Positions 52,601-61,685 of a DNA stretch of 64,000 nucleotides are shown piece after piece; within the stretch, counting starts at the first letter, position 1; every line of letters begins with the position of its first letter. The position numbers were made by a program, and so were the translations under genes. The stretch is from Phycisphaeraceae bacterium (GTDB taxonomy: Bacteria; Planctomycetota; Phycisphaerae; Phycisphaerales; UBA1924). Under the pieces are notes generated by a model that saw only the letters and a list, made by a program, of their open reading frames with translations, searched no databases and was not told the DNA's origin. The DNA lies in the NCBI GenBank assembly GCA_019636655.1, contig JAHBXB010000004.1, positions 124,001 to 188,000 of the forward strand, in the 5' to 3' direction.

Positions 52601-53977
52601 ATGAGTCTGACCAAGAGTCTTGTGTTGCTCGCGGGTGCGGCCATCGGCCTCGCCTCGACCGCCGCGATCGCTGATCAGCCCGCGACGGCCCCTGCCCAGC
52701 AGGATGAGATCCGGGCCATCGTCGCTGAGATGCTCGCCGACGCCGAGACCCGCTCCAGCCTGCTCGCCGCCGGCGCCACCTCCGGCAACGACGGCAACTT
52801 CTTCATCGCCAGCCCGGACGGCAACTACCGTCTGAACGTCGGCGGTGACATCCAGGCCCGCTACTACCTGAACTTCCGCGACAAGGACCAGACGGTCAAC
52901 GGCGGCAACAACTTCGACGACTTCGACTCCGGCTTCCAGATGGGCAACGTCCGCGTCCGCTTCTTCGGCAACATCATCAACCCGGACTGGACCTACAAGA
53001 TCCAGCTCAACGCCGGCAACGGCCGCTACTCGCCCGACATCGACTCGGAGACCAACCAGGTCGTCCCGAGCAGCTCGTCGAGCGACAACGGGTTCGCCCT
53101 CCTCGAGGACGCGTGGATCGCGTACAACTTCGGCAACGGCTGGTCGGGCAAGGCCGGTCAGTTCAAGCTTCCCCTGCTGCACGAGGAGCTCGTTGACTCC
53201 ACCCAGCAGCTGTTCGTCACCCGCTCGATCCTGAACGAGGCGTTCAGCCAGGGCTACTCGCAGGGTGTCCAGATCGCGTACACCGACATCGACTGGAACG
53301 CCAAGGCCGCCTTCTCCGACGGCCTCCGGACCGCCAACACGGACTACACCGAGTTCACGAACGACTGGGCCATCACCAGCCGCTTTGAGTACAAGTTCGC
53401 CGGCCAGTGGCAGGACTTCGATGACTTCAACGCGAAGCCCGGCCAGCCCTTCGCCGCCATGCTCGGCCTCGCCGGCAACTTCCAGCAGTCCAAGAACACC
53501 GCCGCCCCGACCGACGTCGACATCCAGTCCATCACCTACACCGCGGACTTCTCGATCTACGGTGACGGCTGGACCGGCTACGCCGCGTTCGTCGGCAACT
53601 ACGCGGCGTTCCTCAACACCGCCCCCGACACCAACATCTACACCAACAACTACGGCGTCCTCGTCCAGGGCGGCTACCGCTGGAGCAACTCGGAAGTCTT
53701 CGCCGGCTGGACCGGCCTGATGCCCGACAACGACCTCCTCGCCGAGTCGAAGGACATCTACAACTTCCTCCAGATCGGTTTCTCGCAGTTCTACGCGGGC
53801 AACGCCGCCAAGGCCACGGTCGACATGGTCTGGGCCCTCGACCAGACGTCCGACCTGAGCGCCGGCTCCGCCACCAACCCCTTCGCCACGCTCTTCCCGG
53901 ACACCAACATCGGCCTGCTCGGCAGCTCGAAGGCGAACGAGGTCACCGTTCGCTTCCAGTTCCAGCTGGTGTTCTAA
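52601..53977 (+). CDS. outer-membrane porin (OprO/OprP-like)
   Basis: 458 residues, with AGGAG eight bases before the ATG. Signal peptide ~1-24 with an AIA cleavage site, a short helical segment (DEIRAIVAEMLADAETR), then a beta-barrel of alternating residues (GDIQARYYLNFRDKDQ, FFGNIINPDWTYKIQLN, GKAGQFKLPL) ending in Phe, as for BAM-inserted barrels. The pattern resembles phosphate-selective porins O and P. Codon use is strongly C-ending, suggesting high expression. The strong terminator just after it and the structured leader also fit an abundant protein. Confidence 0.87.
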   Translation: MSLTKSLVLLAGAAIGLASTAAIADQPATAPAQQDEIRAIVAEMLADAETRSSLLAAGATSGNDGNFFIASPDGNYRLNVGGDIQARYYLNFRDKDQTVNGGNNFDDFDSGFQMGNVRVRFFGNIINPDWTYKIQLNAGNGRYSPDIDSETNQVVPSSSSSDNGFALLEDAWIAYNFGNGWSGKAGQFKLPLLHEELVDSTQQLFVTRSILNEAFSQGYSQGVQIAYTDIDWNAKAAFSDGLRTANTDYTEFTNDWAITSRFEYKFAGQWQDFDDFNAKPGQPFAAMLGLAGNFQQSKNTAAPTDVDIQSITYTADFSIYGDGWTGYAAFVGNYAAFLNTAPDTNIYTNNYGVLVQGGYRWSNSEVFAGWTGLMPDNDLLAESKDIYNFLQIGFSQFYAGNAAKATVDMVWALDQTSDLSAGSATNPFATLFPDTNIGLLGSSKANEVTVRFQFQLVF

Positions 53978-54024
53978 TCCGCTTGGCGGCCGATCCTCGG
54001 CCGACCAAATACCTGAGACTCCCG

Positions 54025-54056
54025 ACGGCCGGCCAGCAATGGCCGGCCGTTTTTTA
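54025..54056 (+). terminator. intrinsic terminator of the porin gene
   Basis: ACGGCCGGCCA / TGGCCGGCCGT form an 11-base-pair perfect stem with a GCAA tetraloop, followed by TTTTTT. It lies 48 bases after the stop codon. It is the strongest terminator in the window. Confidence 0.96.
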
Positions 54057-54239
54057 TGCGCCAGTGCCAACCCGCCCAGCGGGTGAACACACAGGTCCGT
54101 CTGTACCGTCTGGCGCGGCTGTACTGCTCCAGCACCCCCGTCGCGGTGCCTCGCGGCTATCACCGGTGGCCGCGGGACCGCCCACATTCGACATGACACA
54201 CTGCGACCTGCCGTGCGCAGCGCCAGCCGGAGCCGTGTC

Positions 54240-54575
54240 ATGCCTGACGTCCGATCATCTCGCCGCACCCGCATCTGGATCGCGGGGCTTGCTGCGCTGA
54301 TCGGCGTTGGCACCGCAGGCGGGGCCTCGCCCCAGTCGCGGCCCGAGACGGGCCGTCACGCGGAGCGGCTGAACGCCTCCGTGGCCCTCTCGCTGGACGA
54401 TGCCGAGCGGCAGTCGCTCAGTCTCGCGGATTATTTCGGTCCGTCGGGCATGTGGGCGCTGCTCAACGGCCCGGCGCCTTCGGCGGTCGGCGAGCGTCAG
54501 TTGTGCCTCGCAGCGCCCGTTGACAGCGTCGGCTGGACCTTCAGCCTCGACCGCTTCGCGTCGGTCGAGCCGTAG
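54240..54575 (+). CDS. small exported protein of unknown function
   Basis: 111 residues from ATG 54240. A signal-like N-terminus (RSSRRTRIWIAGLAALIGVGTAGG) is followed by a mature part with no recognised motif (LSLADYFGPSGMWALLNGPAPSA, WTFSLDRFASVEP). No Shine-Dalgarno or close -10 is seen, so the start and even the gene are uncertain. It converges on argS with seven bases between the stops. Confidence 0.5.
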   Translation: MPDVRSSRRTRIWIAGLAALIGVGTAGGASPQSRPETGRHAERLNASVALSLDDAERQSLSLADYFGPSGMWALLNGPAPSAVGERQLCLAAPVDSVGWTFSLDRFASVEP

Positions 54576-54582
54576 CGTCCTA

Positions 54583-56460
54583 CTACATGCGGTCCAGGGC
54601 CGTGATTCCCAGCAGACTTAGGCCCTCGGCCAGCACCCGCTCGGTGATCCGGCAAAGCCGCAGCCGCGACAAGCGCAGCGCGTCGGTTTCGGCGCTCAGC
54701 ACGTGGCAGTTCGTGAAGAAGACGCTGTACGCGCCGGCGAGGTCGTAGAGGTACTGGCAGAGCCGGTGCGGCTCCAACGCATCGGCGACGGACCGCACCG
54801 CGCCGGGGTACCGCAGCAGCGCCAGTGCGAGGTCCTTCTCCTCCCTGGCCTCGATCAGCAGCGGCGCGGACTCGGCGCGACGAAGGCCCGCCTCGCCGAT
54901 CTGGGCGTGCTCGGCCGCCTTGCGGAGGATCGACCTGATCCGGACCAGCGCGTACAGCAGGTAGGGCCCGGTGTTGCCCTCGAAGGCGATCATCCGGTCA
55001 AAGTCGAAGACGTAGTCCCGCACACGATCGGACGAGAGGTCGGCGTACTTGATCGCGCCCACACCGATCGCATCCGCGATGGCCTCGAGCTCGCTCCCTT
55101 TCAGTTCGGCGTTCTTGTCGACCGCGGCCCGGCGGGCGCGCCCGACCGCCTCGTCGATGAGATCGGCGAGCTTGACGTTCTCGCCCGAGCGGGTCTTGAA
55201 CGGCCGGCCGTCCTCGCCCAGCACAGCGCCGAACGCGGCGTGCTCCAGGCGAGAGGGCGACGGCTGCCCGGGGCGCGTGGCGTACCCCGCCTTGATCGCG
55301 GCGGCGAAAACCTGCCGGAAGTGCAGGCTCTGGCGGGCATCGACGCAGTAGATGACCCGGTCGGCGCCGAGGCGCTGCACCCGCCGACGGATCGCGGCCA
55401 TGTCGGTGGTGGCGTAGAGGTACCCGCCGCCCCCGCGCTCGGACTTGCGGATCAGCGTCGGCTCCTCGATCCCTTCGACCCGCACCACCAGCGCGCCGTC
55501 GGACTCCTCGGAGACGCCCCGCTTCTGCAGGTCCTCGACCAGCCCGGCGAGTTCCTCGGAGTAGGACGACTCCCCGGCGGAGGCCTCGGCGGTAACGTCG
55601 GCGTGCAGCCGGCGGCAGACGTCGAGGCACTCGCCCATCGTGGTGTCGGCGATCCGCTGCCACACGCCGAAGGTCTCGGGATCGTGGTTCTGGAGCCTGA
55701 CGAGAGTCGCCTTGGCGCGGGCGAGCTCCTCGGCCGCCCCCGCCACCTGCTCCTCCAGTTCCGCGACGGCCTTGGGGTGCGACCACCACCGGCGCGCCGC
55801 GGCCAGGCCGCGCTCATCGGCGGCGCACTCGCGCTGCGCGGCCCGGTAGTGCCGCTCGAGCTGGTCGAGGGTCAGGCGGGCCAGGTCGAGCCGTCCGGCC
55901 TTCGATTCCTGCATGAGCCTCGCCGTGACCATCGCGATGGGGAGCCCCCAGTCGCCCACGTGATTCTGGCGGATGACGCGGTGGCCGACCCGGTCCAGCG
56001 TCCGGGCGATCGCATCGCCGATGATGATCGACCGGAGGTGGCCGACGTGCATCTGCTTGGCAAGGTTCACGCCGCAGAGGTCGACGACGACGGTCTGCTT
56101 CCCGCCGGCCTCGACCCGCGGCAGGCCCAGGTCATCCGAATCCAGGCGCGTGACCAGCGACGCGAGCGCCTCGGTGCTCAGCCGGATGTTGATGAACCCG
56201 GGCCCGGCGATCGAGGCGTCCGTCAGAGGCTCGGCGATCCCCGCCAGGTCGACCTTCGCCGCGATCGACTTGGCGATCTCACGCGGCGGCTTGCCGAGCG
56301 ACTTGCCCAGCGGCATCGCGGTATTGGACTGGAAGTCGCCGTGCTGCGGGTTGCGGCTGGGCGTGATGAGCGGATCGGCATCGGCGCCCGAATCCGGGAA
56401 AGCCGCGGCGATCGCCGCCCGGAACCGCTCTGCCAGGATCTGGACCGGGTCGATGGACAT
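54583..56460 (-). CDS. argS: arginyl-tRNA synthetase
   Basis: 625 residues. It charges tRNA-Arg. The N-terminal Add-1-type domain, the HVGH motif (HIGH signature, MHVGHLRSIIIGDA, ~residue 140), and the KMSKS-replacing region PFKTRSGENVKL (~residue 420) are typical. The C-terminal anticodon-binding helices end in LRLCRITERVLAEGLSLLG. A ~80-residue helical insertion after the HIGH region is longer than usual. TACCAT (plus-strand 56468-56473) ends seven bases before the ATG. Confidence 0.96.
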   Translation of the reverse strand: MSIDPVQILAERFRAAIAAAFPDSGADADPLITPSRNPQHGDFQSNTAMPLGKSLGKPPREIAKSIAAKVDLAGIAEPLTDASIAGPGFINIRLSTEALASLVTRLDSDDLGLPRVEAGGKQTVVVDLCGVNLAKQMHVGHLRSIIIGDAIARTLDRVGHRVIRQNHVGDWGLPIAMVTARLMQESKAGRLDLARLTLDQLERHYRAAQRECAADERGLAAARRWWSHPKAVAELEEQVAGAAEELARAKATLVRLQNHDPETFGVWQRIADTTMGECLDVCRRLHADVTAEASAGESSYSEELAGLVEDLQKRGVSEESDGALVVRVEGIEEPTLIRKSERGGGGYLYATTDMAAIRRRVQRLGADRVIYCVDARQSLHFRQVFAAAIKAGYATRPGQPSPSRLEHAAFGAVLGEDGRPFKTRSGENVKLADLIDEAVGRARRAAVDKNAELKGSELEAIADAIGVGAIKYADLSSDRVRDYVFDFDRMIAFEGNTGPYLLYALVRIRSILRKAAEHAQIGEAGLRRAESAPLLIEAREEKDLALALLRYPGAVRSVADALEPHRLCQYLYDLAGAYSVFFTNCHVLSAETDALRLSRLRLCRITERVLAEGLSLLGITALDRM

Positions 56461-56497
56461 GGGGCGGATGGTAGGTGGGCGGGGACCCTTTGACGGA

Positions 56498-57427
56498 CTA
56501 GTTCGGGCTGGCGTTTCGTTCCACGCCGGGCAGCCACGCCCGGAGGATCGTCCGCATGTCGTCGGCGATGCGGATCATGCCCGTGCTCGGGAGCAGCCCC
56601 TCCGGATCATCGATCAGGGCGACGCGCCGCGACGTTACCGCGGGGAGATCCAGTGTCGCGAGCACGCCGAGGGCCGCCGGGAACTCGGACACCGGCAGCG
56701 GTCCTGTCCGGCTCGGCTCGCTGGGCCTGCGGGGGATGATGAGCAGGATCGCGGCGGGACGCAGGCGCAGGACGTCCTCGGCGTCGAGGGAGACGTACGG
56801 AGAGCCCTCGGTCAGCGCCGGCGTCGCGCCGAGGCTCGCGAGGATCTGGTGGTGCCAGGAACCGGGCCCGAGCGCGTACGTCTTCGGGGCCGCCGCGCTC
56901 AGCAGGAGCACGCCCCCGATTGGGGCGAGGCTCGGGTCGTTCACCGACCAGGCGCGGGCCATCTCGCCTGTGAGACGATCGAACTCGGAAGGGTCCGCCG
57001 CGGGCGCCAGCGCGTGGAGCCCGCTTACGAGGGCCGGGATGTCGGAGAGCGCGAGCAGCGGGAACTCGACGATGGTCCACCCGTTCGCCGCGGCGAGATC
57101 GCCGAGCCGCGCCGGCGGGGGCGTGGCGGATCGTTCGATCAGGATGTGGGTCGGGTGCACACGGATCAGGGCCTCGTAGTCGAGGCCCGCGTTGTCCCCG
57201 CACACCGGGAGCGACTGATCGGACCACGCGTCCCAGCCGTGACGGCCGACGAGGAGTCCGCCAAGCCCGGCGTCGCGAGCGGTCGCCGCGATTCCGGGAG
57301 AGAGCGCCACCAGCCGGGGTGAAGCGGGCTTCGGGGGGCCGGGAGGAGCGGAGGGGGTGGGCGCCCTCTCACAGGCGGTGACCATCACGAGGGCCACGGC
57401 CACCATGATGACGACCACGCGGGGCAT
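56498..57427 (-). CDS. BtuF/TroA-like periplasmic binding lipoprotein
   Basis: 309 residues. Signal peptide with lipobox VTAC (Cys about residue 19). Then PRLVALSPGIAATARDAG and GDNAGLDYEALIRVHPTHIL, the usual first strand and first helix of cobalamin- or siderophore-binding proteins (BtuF/FhuD fold), and ending in MIRIADDMRTIL. No permease or ATPase gene is near, so its transporter partner is elsewhere. TAGGAT (plus-strand 57435-57440) ends seven bases before the ATG. Confidence 0.83.
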   Translation of the reverse strand: MPRVVVIMVAVALVMVTACERAPTPSAPPGPPKPASPRLVALSPGIAATARDAGLGGLLVGRHGWDAWSDQSLPVCGDNAGLDYEALIRVHPTHILIERSATPPPARLGDLAAANGWTIVEFPLLALSDIPALVSGLHALAPAADPSEFDRLTGEMARAWSVNDPSLAPIGGVLLLSAAAPKTYALGPGSWHHQILASLGATPALTEGSPYVSLDAEDVLRLRPAAILLIIPRRPSEPSRTGPLPVSEFPAALGVLATLDLPAVTSRRVALIDDPEGLLPSTGMIRIADDMRTILRAWLPGVERNASPN

Positions 57428-57479
57428 CGCCGCAATCCTAGCGATTCGGCCTGTGTCTCCGCTGATTTCGGCGAGAGCC

Positions 57480-58892
57480 TCACCGGCGGAACCGATCGGA
57501 AATGCTCGCAGCCAGATCGCGCAGCACCTCGCTTGGGTAGAGAGGAAATGGCCACGTGCGGTCGTTGATGACGTCCGTGGCGGCGAGCCTGGCCCTCAGG
57601 TCGGCGGCGGTCTGATCGAGGCGCCCGAGGTCGTCGGCGTGCTGGAAGCGTGCCGCGTGGAGCAGGTCGTGCATGGCCCTGAAGGCCTCGCGCGGGTGTT
57701 CGCCTCGGGAGCGCGCGGCTGTGATCTTTGCGAGCAGGTCACGCTTGCGGGATTCCAGCCCGGGCTCGCCGAGCAGTGATGGGTGGTGCCTCGCGTGGTG
57801 GGCGAGCCACACCGCGTGCGCCGCCTCGGCGGGCGAGGCGGGCTCGATGCCCATGTCCAACCGCCGCGTCGCTGTGACCAATGCGGACGGCGCTAGGTCC
57901 GCGGCCGGTTCGCCGAGCCAGGAGCGGAGCCAGGACTCGGCGATGCGGTCGTACCCGGTCTCCCCGCCGCCGCCGGTGCCGTGGATGAACAGGTCGCAGC
58001 CGGCCAGGCGCAGCAGGCCGGTCATGAGCAGGGCTCGCGGTGCGAGGTGTTCGTCCGGCGTCGACCCGAGCATCGAGGCGAAGACGCGCTCGCGCGGCCG
58101 CCCCTTGCCGGGGGTGATCCGCCACAGGGGGAGTTCGGGCCCGTGCGTCGCCGCGAGACCGCCGGAGGTCGAGAGCATCGCGATGCCGGCCTCGCTGTGG
58201 CGTGCCACCGCACGGTTGTACTCGTCGGCGCACCGGCGAGGATCGCTCCGCATCCGGGAGACCAGGTCGCGCATCAGGCTGGTGCGGGCGAGTTGCGAGG
58301 CGTAGACGAGCGTGACCGGGCCGCCAAGGGGCGCCAGAAGATCCGCAGTGGCGGAGCCGACTTGGCGCGCCGCCGAGGCCTCGGAGACTCGGGCGGAGAG
58401 CGCCCCGCGAATCATCTCCAGGCCGGCCGCGACCGACGGCGTCGCGAACGCGGCCTCGGGGAGCGGCGGCGGGCGGTGCGCAGCGCGCTCGCCGGTTGGA
58501 GTATCCGGCAGGCCGCGGGGCGCTTCGGGGTCGGCTGCGTTCCACACGCCTGGCGCCGGCCGTCCGGGGGCCTCGATCCGCGGGTAGCGGATCGCGAGCA
58601 AGTCGTTGACGTCCTGGTCGACGACGATCCATGCGGCGCCCGCGGTGGTAATCTCGGCCGCCGAGACTGTCGCGAGCCACTTCGCGAGGATCCCCGGGTG
58701 CCAGAACTCCGCCTGGTGGCCGCTCATGATCACCGGTCGATCGGCGGGGAGGTTCAGTTGGGCGCGGAACGCACGCTTCTGCTCGGTCATCCCGCTCCGG
58801 TGCGAGGCGACGAGCGCCGGCCACTCGCCGGCGGGCGGTTCGATGCGGAGCGCATCACCAATCGGCGCGCTGCCGCTCACGAATCGCGACAC
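57480..58892 (-). CDS. conserved protein of unknown function, weakly BshC-like
   Basis: 470 residues. VIMSGHQAEFWHPGILAKWL near residue 53 and RALLMTGLLRLAGCDLFIHGTGGGGE near residue 300 look like catalytic loops. They faintly resemble BshC, the last enzyme of bacillithiol synthesis (VVTGHQ... and later loops), but the match is too weak to name it. No signal peptide. The start overlaps the end of the upstream GT2 gene by 16 bases, so the two are coupled. Confidence 0.7.
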   Translation of the reverse strand: MSRFVSGSAPIGDALRIEPPAGEWPALVASHRSGMTEQKRAFRAQLNLPADRPVIMSGHQAEFWHPGILAKWLATVSAAEITTAGAAWIVVDQDVNDLLAIRYPRIEAPGRPAPGVWNAADPEAPRGLPDTPTGERAAHRPPPLPEAAFATPSVAAGLEMIRGALSARVSEASAARQVGSATADLLAPLGGPVTLVYASQLARTSLMRDLVSRMRSDPRRCADEYNRAVARHSEAGIAMLSTSGGLAATHGPELPLWRITPGKGRPRERVFASMLGSTPDEHLAPRALLMTGLLRLAGCDLFIHGTGGGGETGYDRIAESWLRSWLGEPAADLAPSALVTATRRLDMGIEPASPAEAAHAVWLAHHARHHPSLLGEPGLESRKRDLLAKITAARSRGEHPREAFRAMHDLLHAARFQHADDLGRLDQTAADLRARLAATDVINDRTWPFPLYPSEVLRDLAASISDRFRR

Positions 58893-59647
58893 CCGGCGGG
58901 GGCCGCGATTCCTTCGAGGGCCCGCGCGGGGAGCCGATCGCTGCTCCTTGCCAGCTCGCAGTGGAGCACGCGCCGGTAATGGCCCAGGCGGTTGTCGGCG
59001 TCATCCAGAGGCCCGCCGAACGTGCGGGTCGGGTCGTTGTAGATGAGCCGCACGGGGATCTCGTGGATCCGCAGCGGCGGTCCGCCCTGCGGAGGGGCCG
59101 CGGCCTGGACCCAGAACTGCATCGGGGAGGCGTAGCCGTCCTCCGTGAGGCGCAGCCGGCGCAGCGCGGGCGTCGTGTACGCCTTGAACCCGCAGAACGA
59201 GTCGGTCAGCGCGAGCCCGAGGCGGTCGTTGATCTCCTGGGTCATCAACTGGTTGATGCGCCGCCGGTCGGGGGGCGGGTTGTGGCCCGTGGGATCGGGG
59301 AGCAGGTAGCGGGAGCCCGAGACGACGTCGTACTTCCCCGATGCGATGGCGCCGACGAACTGCGGGATCATGCTCGGCTCGTGCTGCTCGTCGCAGTCCA
59401 TGGTGATCAGGGCGTCGTACCCGCGGCAGGAGGCGAGGGAGAAGGCCTCGCGGATGGATCGCCCGTAGCCGCGGTTTTGGCCGTGCCGGACCACGTCAAC
59501 CGGGAACTTGGCGAGGAGCGACGGCGTGCGATCGGTCGAGCCGTCGTCGATGACCATCACGTTGTCGGCGTACTCGAGCACGTGAGAGATCACGCGCGGG
59601 ATGTACTTCTCCTCGTTGTACACCGGTATGGCGACGAGCACTCGCAT
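58877..59647 (-). CDS. GT2 glycosyltransferase (dolichyl-phosphate mannose synthase-like)
   Basis: 256 residues, start ATG at 59647. GT-A fold: VLVAIPVYNEEKYIPRVI, VIDDGSTDRTP, ALITMDCDEQHEP with the DxD-like metal site, and a later SFCGFKAY. It resembles polyprenyl-phosphate glycosyltransferases but lacks C-terminal membrane helices. It would supply lipid-linked sugar or modify a glycan. It overlaps the downstream unknown gene by 16 bases. Confidence 0.87.
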   Translation of the reverse strand: MRVLVAIPVYNEEKYIPRVISHVLEYADNVMVIDDGSTDRTPSLLAKFPVDVVRHGQNRGYGRSIREAFSLASCRGYDALITMDCDEQHEPSMIPQFVGAIASGKYDVVSGSRYLLPDPTGHNPPPDRRRINQLMTQEINDRLGLALTDSFCGFKAYTTPALRRLRLTEDGYASPMQFWVQAAAPPQGGPPLRIHEIPVRLIYNDPTRTFGGPLDDADNRLGHYRRVLHCELARSSDRLPARALEGIAAPAGCRDS

Positions 59648-59736
59648 CAGCGGCTCCGGGGATTCTCGATCGGGCGGGCTCTCCTGATTGTTCGCCCGGT
59701 CCTGGTGTCGCGACGCGGCCGGGGCTTACCGGCGGG

Positions 59737-60309
59737 TTACCGGGGGCGTGCCGGCCGCTTCCTGGTCTTTCGGCTCTCGCCGGGCCGCGCCGGGGCCTTG
59801 GGGACGGCACCCGGCGGTTCGCCCGGCAGGTTCGCCGGGGGCGAAACGCCGTTCGGGGGCGCGAACGCGGCGAAGCCGAAGGGGCCCGAGGGCCCGCCGA
59901 TGGTCTCGTCGGACAACGCGGCCTGCTCCAGTTGCTGGACCAGTTCCGGGGTGAGGGAGTGCAGGCCGCGGATCTCGCTGACGGGGAACGTGAAGACCTC
60001 GCCGCCGGGGGTCTTGAGGCGGAACACGGTGCACTCGACCGCGACGGACGCCTCGCGCACGGCCGGCGTGCCCGGGATGCCGCAGGCAAAGAGCGGGAAG
60101 ATCTCCGCGATCGGGATGCGCTCGCCCTGGCGCGTCAGCACGGCGGTCCGGCCGTCGAACAGTTCCGGGCGGGTGCCCTGCATCATCGACAGGGCGGTGA
60201 GCATCTCGCGGACCACGTTGTGCCAGAACAGCTCGCGCATCGCCAGCACGTTGGGCACCGAGGGGTGGTGGAGGCGAGCGGCTTGGGGCGGCGTCGGTGA
60301 TCGTGGCAT
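59737..60309 (-). CDS. conserved hypothetical protein
   Basis: 190 residues, start ATG at 60309 (MPRSPTPPQ). The middle (~30-130) is well ordered (MRELFWHNVVREMLTALSMM, VECTVFRLKTPGGEVFTFPV, HSLTPELVQQLEQAA) and looks like a small beta-rich domain between helices. The last 40 residues are Pro/Arg-rich. No signal peptide and no known motif. It lies 41 bases after the NfeD-like gene on the same strand. Confidence 0.7.
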   Translation of the reverse strand: MPRSPTPPQAARLHHPSVPNVLAMRELFWHNVVREMLTALSMMQGTRPELFDGRTAVLTRQGERIPIAEIFPLFACGIPGTPAVREASVAVECTVFRLKTPGGEVFTFPVSEIRGLHSLTPELVQQLEQAALSDETIGGPSGPFGFAAFAPPNGVSPPANLPGEPPGAVPKAPARPGESRKTRKRPARPR

Positions 60310-60350
60310 ATGGGTGATTGTTGACGCGGCGAGCGGTTGGCGCGGCGCGG

Positions 60351-61604
60351 TCACTTTCCCGCGTATTGCCGCGCTTTGGACTCGAGGCGTGCGAGTTCAT
60401 CGCGCCGGCGATCAAACGAGATTCGCCACGTGGTCTTCAGCGATCCCGAGGTGACGCCGACGATCGTGCGGCCGGGCACCGGGTTGCGCAGCAACTCGGG
60501 GTAGTCGACCATGAGGCGCTCGGTGCGATCAATCACGGGCTGGACATTGGCCAGCAGCGCGAGGGCATCCTTCCCGGCGCGGGCCTTTCGGAAGGCGTAG
60601 TCCGCCCGGGAGACACTCGGGATATCGCGCAGCACCTGGTCAGCCTGGGCCAGCACGGCATCGACCTTGGCGGCATCCCCCTCGACGCGCTTCCTTGCCG
60701 CGCTGAGGCCGCTGCGGACCTCGTGCGTGACGGTGGTGTACCGGCCGAGCCCGGACTTGACGCCAATCTCCCCGACGGATCGAGCCTCGGAGGCAAGCCC
60801 GAGGGCGCGGACGACTTCGTACGGGATCTCGACACCCGCCTGGGACGCCCCGCTTGATTCCTTGGACGCCGTCGGAACGACGGTGACGATGCGAACGGCC
60901 TGTGTCTCGTTTGCGGGCGGGCGTATGCTGGTGATCCGCCACGGTGCGCCGGGGGGTTCGGCCGGAAGGGCCCATGCCGGGCCGGCGGAGGCGGGGGAGA
61001 GCAGCACGGAGGCGACTTCGGTATCGATGCCGCGGTCCTTGAGGCGGGCCCACGCGGAGCCCTGCAGTTCGCGGTTGATGCGTTCAAAGTCCATGTCGTC
61101 GGGCTCATCGGGCCTCAGGTCGTCGCCGTCGCGCCGCGAGATCGATGTTCCCGGGAGGATCCAGCAGGCCCCGCCCCGCCCGGCCGCAATGAGAGCGAGA
61201 GCGGCCTGTCCAGTTCCGACGCGGCTCTCGCGTGAGTCGGCGAGGAACGCATGGGTCGGGATCGCGGAGGAGCGGATTGACTGAGCGATGCTCCACACGA
61301 CGTCTGGACTGGAGCGGTCACCGTCGAGTTCCAGGATCAGCATGGTCGCGCCATCGGACTCGGCTTTGTTGACAAGTTCCGAAACGTCCCGCACGAGGCG
61401 AGCACAATCCAAGTCGCCGAGCACCCTCAGGTGCCAGACCCGGGCCCGGCGCGGCGACATCCGGCCGGGGGTGGCCGGGGTCGTGGCAGTGGGGGTCTCG
61501 GGGTCATCGACGCCGGGAGGGGGCTGGGCGTTCGCGGTGGCGACCACGGCAAGGACCAGTGCGGCGAGCCATGCCCATCGACTGAGTTGGTGCGAAGCTC
61601 CCAC
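60351..61604 (-). CDS. NfeD/ClpP-like exported protein, probably without catalytic Ser
   Basis: 417 residues from GTG 61604, with GGGAGGT upstream. Signal peptide ~1-27 (WLAALVLAVVATANAQ). Residues ~55-170 read as a ClpP/SppA-like fold (WHLRVLGDLDCARLVRDV, MLILELDGD, ALALIAAGRGGACWILPG). Where active NfeD/SppA enzymes have a Ser (AxSAA type), this protein has RVGTGQAALAL, so proteolysis is doubtful. The C-terminal ~130 residues are helical. It may be a membrane-quality-control or scaffold protein. Confidence 0.72.
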   Translation of the reverse strand: MGASHQLSRWAWLAALVLAVVATANAQPPPGVDDPETPTATTPATPGRMSPRRARVWHLRVLGDLDCARLVRDVSELVNKAESDGATMLILELDGDRSSPDVVWSIAQSIRSSAIPTHAFLADSRESRVGTGQAALALIAAGRGGACWILPGTSISRRDGDDLRPDEPDDMDFERINRELQGSAWARLKDRGIDTEVASVLLSPASAGPAWALPAEPPGAPWRITSIRPPANETQAVRIVTVVPTASKESSGASQAGVEIPYEVVRALGLASEARSVGEIGVKSGLGRYTTVTHEVRSGLSAARKRVEGDAAKVDAVLAQADQVLRDIPSVSRADYAFRKARAGKDALALLANVQPVIDRTERLMVDYPELLRNPVPGRTIVGVTSGSLKTTWRISFDRRRDELARLESKARQYAGK

Positions 61605-61685
61605 GACGGCACCTCCCTTGCGCGAGGGGCGGATGATACCAGTCGCGAATGGGATCTGCAAGGGTAGTGTTTGGGTGTTTTGACC

